A DNA stretch of 11,804 nt from Oscillospiraceae bacterium (GCA_003531585.1 DQFX01000015.1:1-11804); one strand, 5' to 3'. Numbered from the stretch's first letter, positions 1 to 5,856 are shown. A program made the numbers and translations. Notes: a model not told the origin generated them from the letters alone.

Positions 1-83
1 TCAAACAAGGTTTTTAGAGGTGACCTTATATTGTCGATGTCCGTGGTTTCACACTTTGAAATCAACTTTTTTCGCACGGTACT

Positions 84-104
84 GAGGGGAAACCCTTTCC
101 CCTC
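84..104. repeat. Perfect hairpin in the gene-free left end
   Basis: Arms GAGGGGAAA (84-92) and TTTCCCCTC (96-104) surround a CCC loop and are followed by a pyrimidine run ending in TTTTT (112-116). It could be the rightward terminator of a gene beyond the left edge, although the run is C-rich. I found no supported gene in 1-235. Confidence 0.4.
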
Positions 105-235
105 TCCCCTCTTTTTCCCCCTGCTCGTTTTTCCACGCATAATTCATGCCTTCATTAAAAACATCAGTCACGCACATGCGTGCTTGGCGGACTTTTCGAA
201 TCGTTGCCGCTTATATTCATTGCAACCTAAAACAA

Positions 236-266
236 GATCCCGGATTAGGGTAAATAATCCGAGATC
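236..266 (-). terminator. Terminator of the murA operon, overlapping the last stop codon
   Basis: Arms GATC-C-CGGATTA (236-247) and TAATCCG-A-GATC (255-266) form a 12-base stem with one mismatch around a 7-base loop. Read leftwards it is followed by TTGTTTT, as expected for a rho-independent terminator. The TAA of the glycosylase gene (245-247) lies inside the stem, so the operon ends very tightly. Confidence 0.7.
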
Positions 267-748
267 TGGCGGTATTTTTCCAACATCTCCGCTTCGGAGA
301 TCGTACGGTTTGCCGGGCTTGTGGACGGCAGGCAGACCGCCTTCATCGAATCCGGGAAGAACCTTTCGTACAGCGCCTGCGCCTTCTTTCCGGTGGTAAA
401 TACAGCCCTGATATCCGCCTGCTGGAATATCGTATCAAGCCGGTTCGGGACAGCGTTCTTAATGCTGCTGTCAGAAGCGCCGTTAATGCTGCACTCCGCA
501 AGGACGTCCCACAGGGCTACGCCGCGGCGCAGGCACATTTCTCGCCTGCCCGTGATATCCGCCGGAGTCTCCTCTCCTAGAACCTCGCTCAGCATGCGCC
601 AGAAGCGGTTCTGCGGGTGCATATAGTAAAACCCCCGCTCCCTGGATTTGGGCGAGGGTATCGTCCCGAGGATCAGAACCCGGGAATTTTCATCGAAAAC
701 CGGCGGGAACTCATGCTCGACCCGCGCAGTGTGCTTCTCAGAACTCAT
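245..748 (-). CDS. DNA glycosylase of the hypoxanthine/uracil (UDG superfamily) type
   Basis: Predicted 167-residue base-excision-repair enzyme that would remove deaminated bases (hypoxanthine, possibly uracil) from DNA in the cytoplasm. Near the N-terminus it has LILGTIPSPKSRERGFYY followed by MHPQNRFWRML, the pattern of the family 6 hypoxanthine-DNA glycosylase group (LGxxPG/S...YYxHPxNxFW). Near the C-terminus LPSTSPANR matches that group's second conserved loop (LPSTSPAN). The ATG at 748 is chosen because the protein then begins shortly before the first beta-strand. An in-frame ATG at 805 would extend deep into the upstream gene, and an in-frame TTG at 754 is an alternative. The gene overlaps the Dabb gene by 11 bases and has no clear ribosome binding site, so translational coupling is likely. 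Family assignment is from motifs; the substrate is inferred. Confidence 0.85.
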   Translation of the reverse strand: MSSEKHTARVEHEFPPVFDENSRVLILGTIPSPKSRERGFYYMHPQNRFWRMLSEVLGEETPADITGRREMCLRRGVALWDVLAECSINGASDSSIKNAVPNRLDTIFQQADIRAVFTTGKKAQALYERFFPDSMKAVCLPSTSPANRTISEAEMLEKYRQISDYLP

Positions 749-1025
749 AGTCAACGCTGTGGGACTCGGTGCGTATCGACTTGCAGAACTTCGACACCTC
801 GACATGCAGCGGGTTAGTGGAGTATGCCTTCAGCGCCTCCAGGCTGTCGAACTCGCTGACAAGAACCGCGTCGAAGCTGCGGTCTGAAGGGTTCATGTTA
901 ATTCCGACCTCCATCGCGCGTATCTCCGGGATCTGACCCTTCAGCGCGAGCAGTCTGTCGCGGAATATCAGCATGTTGTCATGCTCGCCTTCTTTGAACT
1001 TCCACATAACGATGTGCTTGATCAT
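738..1025 (-). CDS. Dabb (stress-responsive alpha/beta-barrel) family protein
   Basis: Protein of 95 residues. It opens with MIKHIVMWKFKEG, the typical first strand of the Dabb ferredoxin-like dimeric barrel family, and continues with conserved-looking EVGINMNPSDRSFDAVLVSEFDS and YSTNPLHVEV segments. The length equals a single Dabb domain. Members bind varied small molecules or act as oxygenases or cyclases; nothing here fixes a substrate. The ATG at 1025 is preferred over one at 1046 because AGAGGT lies five bases upstream and the domain starts at once. The gene follows the hydrolase gene by 10 bases and overlaps the glycosylase gene by 11, so it is in the middle of the operon. Confidence 0.85.
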   Translation of the reverse strand: MIKHIVMWKFKEGEHDNMLIFRDRLLALKGQIPEIRAMEVGINMNPSDRSFDAVLVSEFDSLEALKAYSTNPLHVEVSKFCKSIRTESHSVDYEF

Positions 1026-1035
1026 ACTGTACCTC

Positions 1036-1833
1036 TTAAATGACAATGTACCTGCCCTGGGTCATGACCGGGGCGGTCTCAAGTATGTAATCCTTGTTGC
1101 GGTGCATTCCCTTGCTGTGAAGGTGATCTTCGGTGCATTTTTCGGCGGTCGCAGGAGTGTTGTTCTCGCGGCTGAGGTGTCCGAGGATCAGCTTTGTAGT
1201 ACCGCTTGCCACCAGCTTCGCCGCCATTTCCGCAGCCGCATTGTTGGACAGATGCCCCTTCTCGCCTGCGATACGCCGCTTCAGGTCGGTGGAGTAATTC
1301 AGGTTTTTCGCCAGCATTGCCGGATCGTAGTTGCTCTCGAGCAGCACCGCTTCACAACCGAGCAGGTTCTTTTCAACCTCCGCCGTGAGCTTTCCCAGGT
1401 CGGTGCAGACCGCGATTTTCTTCCCCGCGTACTTCACGACATACCCCACGCTTTCCGGTGTATCATGCGGCGTGTGGAACGCCGTCACCTCGAAATCAGC
1501 GCTCTGGTACGGCTCGTGCAGAACGTCATAAATGCGGACTTCCTCCGGGATAGTTTCGCGAACATCCCGACGGAGCGCCTGAATTGTTCCCGTGCTTGAG
1601 AAAATCGGGATATTCGTGTGCTTCGTGAGCTGTAACAGCCCCTTTACATGATCAATATGCTCGTGCGTGATGAACAGCGCCTCTATCTGGGACATTGAGG
1701 TGTCGATGAGTTCCAGCGAGTTTTTCAGCGCCCGGAAGCTGCACCCTGCGTCGATCAGGATACCATGCCCCTTCGTGCCGATAAACGTAGCATTCGCGCT
1801 GCTGGAGCTGCAAATCGGGAATATCCTCGCCAT
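1036..1833 (-). CDS. walJ: MBL-fold metallohydrolase, WalJ/YycJ (VicX) type
   Basis: Protein of 265 residues with the metallo-beta-lactamase fold. The metal-binding HxHxDH motif is at residues 57-62 (THEHIDH). Further ligand loops are VCTDLGKL near residue 145, LLESNYDPAML, and LGHLSRENNTP with its histidine near the C-terminus. The N-terminus (SSSSANATFIGT...ILIDAG) is the standard first sheet of the YycJ/WalJ group, which in Bacillus and streptococci is linked to WalRK/VicRK wall homeostasis; in some members it is described as a nuclease-like hydrolase. No walRK genes are in the window. The start codon overlaps the murA stop as TGATG, so translation is probably coupled; only a weak AAGG site precedes it. 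Placement directly behind murA supports a wall-related role, which is inference. Confidence 0.85.
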   Translation of the reverse strand: MARIFPICSSSSANATFIGTKGHGILIDAGCSFRALKNSLELIDTSMSQIEALFITHEHIDHVKGLLQLTKHTNIPIFSSTGTIQALRRDVRETIPEEVRIYDVLHEPYQSADFEVTAFHTPHDTPESVGYVVKYAGKKIAVCTDLGKLTAEVEKNLLGCEAVLLESNYDPAMLAKNLNYSTDLKRRIAGEKGHLSNNAAAEMAAKLVASGTTKLILGHLSRENNTPATAEKCTEDHLHSKGMHRNKDYILETAPVMTQGRYIVI

Positions 1834-3131
1834 CAGAGAGCCTTTCTGAGCAGCTTTTCCTCAGCGGTGGGGTCAGGCTCGTCGACCTTCTGGATATCAG
1901 CGCCAAGGCTGCGGAGCTTGACTTCCATGTTCTCGTAGCCGCGCTCCACATGGTGGATATCGTAAATTTCGGTAACTCCCTCAGCTCCGAGAGCCGCAAC
2001 GATAAGCGCCGCGCCTGCGCGCAGGTCGGTAGCCTTGACCGGAGCGCCCTTGAGACGCTCAACGCCCTCGATAACAGCGACTCTGCCCTCTACGGAGATA
2101 TTCGCGCCCATTCTGCGAAGCTCGTCAACATAGCGGAAGCGGTTGTCGAAAATGCTTTCCGTTACCATGCTGGCACCCTTTGCACATGTCAGGACTGCCG
2201 CCATCTGTGGCTGCATATCCGTCGGGAAACCCGGGTGCGGGTTGGTCTTTATGCTGGTTCCAAAGTACTCAGGGCCGCCGATGACTCTTACCGCATCGTC
2301 GAACTGCTCGACCTGCACGCCTATCTTAACTAGCTTCTGGGTGATGGGCTCAAGGTGCTTCGGAATAACGTTTCTAATAAGAATATTGCTTCTTGCTGCG
2401 GCAGCTATCGCCATGAACGTACCCGCCTCGATCTGGTCGGGGATAACGCTGTAGGTGGTGCCGTGGAGGTACTTCACGCCGCGTATCTTGATAACGTCGG
2501 TGCCTGCACCGAGGATATCCGCGCCCATGCTGTTGAGGCAGTTGGCGAGGTCGACAACGTGAGGCTCCTTCGCTGCGTTTTCGATTATTGTGAGGCCGTC
2601 AGCCTTGACCGACGCCATGATGGCGTTGATGGTGGCTCCGACGGTGTTCTTGTCAAAGAAGATCTGGGTCCCGACCAGCTTATCGGCGCGGAGATTCACC
2701 ATTCCGCCGTCGATCTCGTACTCAGCGCCGAGCGCCGAGAAACACTTGAGGTGCTGGTCGATGGGACGGTCGCCGAGATTGCAGCCGCCGGGCATGGATA
2801 CGTGAGCGCTGTGGAAGCGCCCGAGCAGAGTCCCGAGGAAATAGGTGGTGGCTCTCATGAGCTTCGCCTTCTCGTAGGGAACAGGAATATTCTGAAGCTG
2901 ACGCGTGTCGATCTCGACGGTTGTCTTGTTCAGCATGCGTATTTTTGCGCCCATCTCGGACATTATCTGTAATGTGATGCTGACATCGCTGATATTCGGT
3001 ATATTTTCAATGATGCAGGGCTCGTCTGAAAGAATGGTGCACGGCAGTATAGCAGCGACCGCGTTTTTCGCGCCGCTTATGAACACCTCTCCGCTCAGTT
3101 CTTTTCCGCCCTTTATAACGTATTTCTCCAA
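1833..3131 (-). CDS. murA: UDP-N-acetylglucosamine 1-carboxyvinyltransferase (MurA)
   Basis: Cytoplasmic enzyme that transfers enolpyruvate from PEP to UDP-GlcNAc, the first committed step of peptidoglycan synthesis. From the TTG at 3131 the protein has 432 residues and starts (M/L)EKYVIKGG. Lys22-Asn23 fall in SGAKN exactly as in E. coli MurA. The PEP-binding, fosfomycin-target cysteine is Cys117 in MPGGCNLGDRPID, with Arg122 five residues later as in the family. The general acid/base Asp lies in FPTDMQPQ. The TTG is preferred over the ATG at 3170 because AGGGGGA precedes it by nine bases and the family numbering fits; the ATG has no Shine-Dalgarno and would add 13 residues. MurA is the first gene of a four-gene operon. 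Cys at position 117 predicts fosfomycin sensitivity of this copy. Confidence 0.95.
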   Translation of the reverse strand: MEKYVIKGGKELSGEVFISGAKNAVAAILPCTILSDEPCIIENIPNISDVSITLQIMSEMGAKIRMLNKTTVEIDTRQLQNIPVPYEKAKLMRATTYFLGTLLGRFHSAHVSMPGGCNLGDRPIDQHLKCFSALGAEYEIDGGMVNLRADKLVGTQIFFDKNTVGATINAIMASVKADGLTIIENAAKEPHVVDLANCLNSMGADILGAGTDVIKIRGVKYLHGTTYSVIPDQIEAGTFMAIAAAARSNILIRNVIPKHLEPITQKLVKIGVQVEQFDDAVRVIGGPEYFGTSIKTNPHPGFPTDMQPQMAAVLTCAKGASMVTESIFDNRFRYVDELRRMGANISVEGRVAVIEGVERLKGAPVKATDLRAGAALIVAALGAEGVTEIYDIHHVERGYENMEVKLRSLGADIQKVDEPDPTAEEKLLRKAL

Positions 3132-3255
3132 AACTGCACTTCCCCCTTGCCCCCGCTGACGCAGAGACATTTTATATATGCAGCCGCAAAAGCAGCCGGA
3201 TATGTCGGTATGTAAGCTCAGGGCATAGTTATCCCTTAAATATTTACACCATTAC

Positions 3256-3284
3256 ATTATAACACACAACCACAGAAATTTAAA
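3256..3284 (-). promoter_or_regulatory. Probable promoter of the murA operon
   Basis: Reading leftwards, a TATAAT -10 box (3261-3256) is preceded by an extended TGT and, at 17 bases, by TTTAAA as a weak -35 box (3284-3279). Transcription would start near 3249, giving a leader of about 118 bases to the TTG. The leader carries two GCAGCCG copies (3181-3187 and 3192-3198). The -10 is good; the -35 matches the consensus at only four of six positions. Confidence 0.55.
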
Positions 3285-3419
3285 GCGTAATTTGCAAAAA
3301 AAAAACTCCGAGTTATTCATTTTGGAATTTTTCACAAAAATATTTGTTAAGTTTGAATAAATTTATTGAAAAATCCGTCTCTCAATAATCGAAAAGTGTA
3401 ACACTATTATTGACTGAAC

Positions 3420-3527
3420 GGATTATAATTAATCATCGGACATGTGATATTCCGCATATTACCGCCAATGAAACAGGTTTTCACAAATTTCGTTCCGAAG
3501 TATCGGATTATTTGCCAGAATTAATCA
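3420..3527 (+). repeat. Two-part direct repeat upstream of the secreted-protein promoter
   Basis: GGATTAT plus AATTAATCA occurs at 3420-3435 with no gap and again at 3505-3527 with seven bases between the two halves. The second copy ends 25 bases upstream of the -35 box at 3552. Paired sites at this distance could bind a regulator, but both are AT-rich and may be chance. Apart from promoters and this repeat, the 3285-3550 stretch shows no gene. Confidence 0.3.
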
Positions 3528-3551
3528 CGCGTTTTTGTGCAGAATTGCCAC

Positions 3552-3591
3552 TTGCAATAATTTACCCGCTGTATTATAATGTTCATTGAAC
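3552..3591 (+). promoter_or_regulatory. Promoter with an operator-like dyad at the start site
   Basis: TTGCAA (3552-3557) and TATAAT (3575-3580) are 17 bases apart, a strong sigma-A-type promoter. GTTCA-T-TGAAC (3581-3591), a perfect 11-base dyad, lies directly behind the -10 box and covers the expected start near 3587, a position typical for a repressor site. It would drive the secreted-protein gene at 3686 with a leader of about 100 bases. Confidence 0.7.
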
Positions 3592-3594
3592 ATT

Positions 3595-3665
3595 GGAGAT
3601 AATTCTGCTTCCCCGCAGACGTTCTCCGAATCGGCGAAAGCCAGTTTACACAGTTTAACTGTAAA
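3595..3665 (+). promoter_or_regulatory. Structured 5' leader of the SPDTG-protein gene
   Basis: The leader can form an outer stem GGAGA (3595-3599) with TCTCC (3623-3627), enclosing an inner perfect stem TCTGC (3604-3608) with GCAGA (3615-3619). It is followed by a short GGC-GAAA-GCC tetraloop hairpin (3633-3642) and then TTTACA (3645-3650) with TGTAAA (3660-3665), only five bases before the AGGAGG at 3671. I do not recognise a known riboswitch class. The last hairpin is close enough to the ribosome binding site to affect translation or mRNA stability. Confidence 0.4.
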
Positions 3666-3685
3666 TTGTTAGGAGGAATTATTTC

Positions 3686-4417
3686 ATGAAGATCAGAAAC
3701 ATCGTTTCCGCAGCAGCCGCCTGCGCAGTTGCAGCAGCCGCACTGGTAATCCCCACCTCTGCTGAGGAGAGCTATGTTGCAGGTATCACATGGCAGTCGT
3801 CCAGCTACTATTTCCGCAACACTATCGCTCAGTCCGAGCTGCTCTACTGGGACAACGACCTCGGCGAGGCTGCTCCGCTTGAAGGCGCTACCTACACCGA
3901 CGCCAACATCACCGGCGACGGCGAGTACACCGTTACCCTCGATGGCGTTAACGACGGCGGCTGGAACATGCTCAAGCTCGAGAGCAATATCGACCTCGAC
4001 GCTACGCCTGACGTAAAGTTTGAGATCACCTCTGTTGAGCTCAACGGCACCGCTGTTGACTTCGACAAGGACGCAGCTGTAATGAGCGTTGACGCTGCTA
4101 CAAAGAGCGATGATTATTCCGATTGGGATTTCGATATCAAGAACACTGCTCGTATCCAGCTCATCAACGTATACGACAACCTCGCAGCTATCCCGAACGA
4201 CACCTACGAGTCCATCAAGGTAACATTCACCGTTACCGGTCTTGGCGGCGGCGAAGCTGCGGCTGATGACAACACCGCAGCAGCAGAGGACACAGCACCT
4301 GTTGAAACCGGCGCTGACAAGGGTTCCCCTGACACCGGCGTTGAGGGCGTAGCTGCTCTTGCAGGTATCGCAGTTGTTGCCGGCGGCGCACTCGTTATCT
4401 CCAGAAAGAGAAAGTAA
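3686..4417 (+). CDS. Secreted beta-rich protein with SPDTG sorting-type tail
   Basis: Protein of 243 residues with no specific family recognised. Residues 1-26 form a signal peptide (MKIRNIV, an Ala-rich core, TSA before EES). Residues 27-185 are rich in aromatic, Thr and Asp residues with alternating strands (YVAGITWQSS, NITGDGEYTVTLDG, VKFEITSVELNG, IKVTFTVTGLGG). This resembles the carbohydrate-binding-like beta-sandwich modules common in secreted Ruminococcaceae proteins. An Ala/Asp/Glu-rich linker (about 186-211) leads to KGSPDTG (SPDTG at 214-218), a hydrophobic stretch and SRKRK, the layout of a sortase signal with Ser in place of Leu. AGGAGG stands nine bases before the ATG. It is monocistronic, with its own promoter and terminator. 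A surface-anchored protein is the best reading; ligand unknown. Confidence 0.85.
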   Translation: MKIRNIVSAAAACAVAAAALVIPTSAEESYVAGITWQSSSYYFRNTIAQSELLYWDNDLGEAAPLEGATYTDANITGDGEYTVTLDGVNDGGWNMLKLESNIDLDATPDVKFEITSVELNGTAVDFDKDAAVMSVDAATKSDDYSDWDFDIKNTARIQLINVYDNLAAIPNDTYESIKVTFTVTGLGGGEAAADDNTAAAEDTAPVETGADKGSPDTGVEGVAALAGIAVVAGGALVISRKRK

Positions 4418-4436
4418 TTCCTCTTAAACAACATTT

Positions 4437-4462
4437 AAAGCCCTCCTTTCGGGAGGGCTTTT
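4437..4462 (+). terminator. Terminator of the SPDTG-protein gene
   Basis: AAAGCCCTCC and GGAGGGCTTT form a perfect stem around TTTCG, followed by TTTT. It lies 20 bases after the stop codon and is symmetrical enough to work both ways. A near-identical hairpin occurs at 4654-4681. Confidence 0.85.
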
Positions 4463-4468
4463 GAAACC

Positions 4469-4651
4469 GTCGAAAAAGTCACTAAAGTGACTTTTCCGCC
4501 GAAACATCCCAGCCGCGCGCACGTCTTGGCGGCTTTGCCGCCAACCCGCACACTTGCTGGGATAGAAGTGTTTTTTGCCTCGGCAGAGCTGAGGCAAAAA
4601 ACGGATTTCAAATGCCCGCTTCGCGGGCAAAAGACACTTTTTCGACAAGCT
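4469..4651. mobile_element. Palindromic MITE-like intergenic element, copy A
   Basis: About 180 bases with matching ends, GTCGAAAAAGT (4469-4479) and ACTTTTTCGAC (4636-4646), and almost wholly self-complementary inside. Hairpins: AAAAGTCACT/AGTGACTTTT (4474-4495); ATCCCAGC (4506-4513) with GCTGGGAT (4556-4563), enclosing TTGGCGGC/GCCGCCAA (4526-4544); TTTTTTGCCTC/GAGGCAAAAAA (4571-4601); TGCCCGC/GCGGGCA (4613-4629). Bases 4596-4651 reappear inverted at 6601-6656 with 54 of 56 identities, which shows it is a dispersed repeat. It has no coding capacity for a transposase, so any movement would need enzymes supplied elsewhere. It sits between two convergent genes, outside both terminators. No clear target duplication is visible. 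A structured RNA is the main alternative. Confidence 0.65.
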
Positions 4652-4653
4652 GT

Positions 4654-4681
4654 AAAGCCCTCCTTTCCGGAGGGCTTTTTT
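4654..4681 (-). terminator. Terminator of spoIIID
   Basis: Stem AAAGCCCTCC/GGAGGGCTTT with a TTTCC-type loop and T-runs on the side, near-identical to the hairpin at 4437-4462. Read leftwards it begins directly at the spoIIID stop codon; read rightwards it ends in six Ts, so it can also stop transcription coming from the left. Confidence 0.75.
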
Positions 4682-4992
4682 CATTTTGTTTTCTGGCTCA
4701 TTTTTCGGCGGGACAGTTCCGCGTATTTTCTGCGTGTAGCCTGACCTCCCCTAAGGTGCCGCTCCTGTTTGTTCTTCTCAAGCACCGTCTTCACCTCGTC
4801 GTGCAGGTGTCGGTCGACCTGCGCAAGCTTCGCGGTGATATCCTGATGCACAGTGCTTTTGCTCACGCCGAATTTCTTTGCAGCCGCGCGTACTGTCGCG
4901 TTATTTTCAACTATGTAATGTCCGAGTATGACACATCTTTCCTGATCAGCTTCCCCTGTCGCAGCTTTCTTCAATGTATTTCGCACCCCCAT
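4681..4992 (-). CDS. spoIIID: Sporulation transcription factor SpoIIID
   Basis: DNA-binding regulator of the mother-cell programme during spore formation, which in Bacillus is made under sigma-E and modulates the sigma-E and sigma-K regulons. The 103-residue protein contains the family core: ERCVILGHYIVE, then the helix-turn-helix TVRAAAKKFGVSKSTVHQDI, then VLEKNKQERHLRGGQATRRKY. Bacillus homologues have roughly 80-95 residues; here both ends are slightly longer. The start is uncertain. ATG at 4992 has AAGGA 12 bases upstream; a GTG at 5013 would add seven residues but its AGGGGA is only two bases away. The gene stands alone with a hairpin leader in front and a terminator at its stop. Its presence argues that the organism sporulates or descends from sporulators. 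Confidence 0.93.
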   Translation of the reverse strand: MGVRNTLKKAATGEADQERCVILGHYIVENNATVRAAAKKFGVSKSTVHQDITAKLAQVDRHLHDEVKTVLEKNKQERHLRGGQATRRKYAELSRRKMSQKTK

Positions 4993-5021
4993 TGCATAAC
5001 ATTTTCCTTTCACTCTCCCCT

Positions 5022-5042
5022 GCCCGCAGGGAGTCCGCGGGC
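5022..5042 (-). promoter_or_regulatory. Hairpin in the spoIIID leader
   Basis: GCCCGC (5022-5027) and GCGGGC (5037-5042) form a perfect six-base stem around a nine-base loop, directly upstream of the purine-rich AGGGGA and the alternative GTG start at 5013. It may affect access to the translation start region. Confidence 0.35.
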
Positions 5043-5080
5043 GTTTCCTTTTTCACAGTTTATGAGGAAAAGTCAGGTTT

Positions 5081-5088
5081 TATGTATG
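5081..5088 (-). promoter_or_regulatory. Possible sigma-E-type -10 box of spoIIID
   Basis: Reading leftwards, CATACATA resembles the CATACA-T element of sigma-E promoters, which drive spoIIID in Bacillus. The -35 region has no convincing ATA-type element at the right distance, so this is a weak match only. Confidence 0.2.
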
Positions 5089-5105
5089 TTATGCAGGGAA
5101 TGTGC

Positions 5106-5369
5106 TCATTCGTTCAGGGCGCAGAGACCTCCGCTGCCATCGGAAGTATCATACCATACCGCGAACCGCTGTCCGCATAGAGTGCACCTCACCTCGTGGC
5201 GGTAGTATCCGCGAAGGTCGCCTTGTATATCCTCCAGCGGAACCGTGGCGCTCTCGACCGCCATATCTCCGAAGCTCACCAGGCCGCGTATCTTGCTTAT
5301 CTCATGAGAGTATTGCAGCGCCGACCTGAACCGGCTGTAAAAATGCAGCTGACCGCAGCTTTTGCACAT
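5106..5369 (-). CDS. Small four-cysteine (zinc-ribbon-like) protein, unknown function
   Basis: Protein of 87 residues that I do not recognise. It has CKSC at residues 2-5 and CTLC at 62-65, each followed by Gly (CxxCG), the knuckle pattern of a zinc ribbon but with an unusually long 56-residue spacer. The spacer includes a likely helix (SRFRSALQYSHEISKI) and strand-like MAVESATVPLEDIQG. No signal peptide or membrane segment, so probably cytoplasmic. GGAGG stands seven bases before the ATG, which makes the gene credible. It begins 65 bases after the stop of the SPETG-protein gene, with that gene's terminator in between. Transcription may depend on readthrough or on a promoter hidden there. The spoIIID start lies over 100 bases downstream. 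Confidence 0.65.
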   Translation of the reverse strand: MCKSCGQLHFYSRFRSALQYSHEISKIRGLVSFGDMAVESATVPLEDIQGDLRGYYRHEVRCTLCGQRFAVWYDTSDGSGGLCALNE

Positions 5370-5388
5370 ATTTGCCTCCGTATAAGAA

Positions 5389-5416
5389 AAGGCCCACCAC
5401 TATTGCGGTGAGCCTT
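5389..5416 (-). terminator. Terminator of the SPETG-protein gene
   Basis: Read leftwards, AAGGCTCACC pairs with GGTGGGCCTT (one G-U pair) around an eight-base loop and is followed by TTCTTA. It separates the SPETG gene from the small zinc-ribbon-like gene, whose start is only 20 bases beyond it, so it may act as a partial terminator. Confidence 0.7.
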
Positions 5417-5433
5417 CGCTTATTTATTATGGA

Positions 5434-5790
5434 TTACTTTCTGGACTTCTTGGTAGCAACCATTACAGCGCCTGCAACAGCAGCAACGCCAGCTACGCCA
5501 GCAACGCCAGCAACGCCGGTCTCAGGAGAGCCCTTGGTGTCATCAGCGGGAGCAGCGACCTCAACGGTCTCTGCCTCAGCGGTGGTCTCAGCAGTAGCAG
5601 CGTCAGCGGTAGCAGCTTCAACAGTGGTCTCAGCCTCAGCAGTTGTAGCAACAGCCTCTGCAGTGGAATCTGTAGAAATTGCTACGACCTCGCCTGTAAC
5701 CTCAGCGGTCTCAGCGGAAGCAACAGCAGCGGTAGCTGCAGCCATTGTAGCTGCGATAGCAGCAGAAAGAACGATCTTAGAAATCTTCAT
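5434..5790 (-). CDS. Low-complexity secreted protein with SPETG sorting-type tail
   Basis: Protein of 118 residues. Residues 1-26 are a signal peptide (MKISKIVLSA, Ala-rich core, ASA before ETA). The mature part (27-85) is made almost entirely of Ala, Thr, Glu and Val and is probably extended or disordered. KGSPETG (SPETG at 88-92) is followed by a Gly-Val-Ala hydrophobic stretch and KKSRK. The tail has the same plan as that of the 3686 gene (KGSPDTG, hydrophobic, RKRK), so the two proteins probably share a processing or anchoring enzyme; no sortase gene is in the window. AGAGGT lies eight bases upstream of the ATG and a very strong promoter precedes it, so expression may be high. A stalk or spacer protein of the cell surface is a guess. 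Confidence 0.8.
   Translation of the reverse strand: MKISKIVLSAAIAATMAAATAAVASAETAEVTGEVVAISTDSTAEAVATTAEAETTVEAATADAATAETTAEAETVEVAAPADDTKGSPETGVAGVAGVAGVAAVAGAVMVATKKSRK
5482..5517 (-). repeat. Four 9-base tandem repeats coding the hydrophobic tail
   Basis: AGCAACGCC, AGCTACGCC, AGCAACGCC and AGCAACGCC follow each other without gaps. On the coding strand they encode repeated Gly-Val-Ala units in the membrane-spanning part of the SPETG tail. Copy-number change would stay in frame and alter the length of that segment. Confidence 0.8.
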
Positions 5791-5856
5791 GATAAGTACC
5801 TCTTTTGTTCGATATTTACCGGTTTTTGATATCCGGCATTTCTTTTTACGATTTGT

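Noticed and set aside
31..399. A 122-codon plus-strand frame at the left end
   Set aside because: No ribosome binding site, no domain, and its second half is antisense of the glycosylase gene.
4612..5205. A 197-codon plus-strand frame starting MPASRAKDTF
   Set aside because: Its start is the repeat hairpin and the rest is antisense of spoIIID; the repeat produces similar spurious frames wherever it lies.
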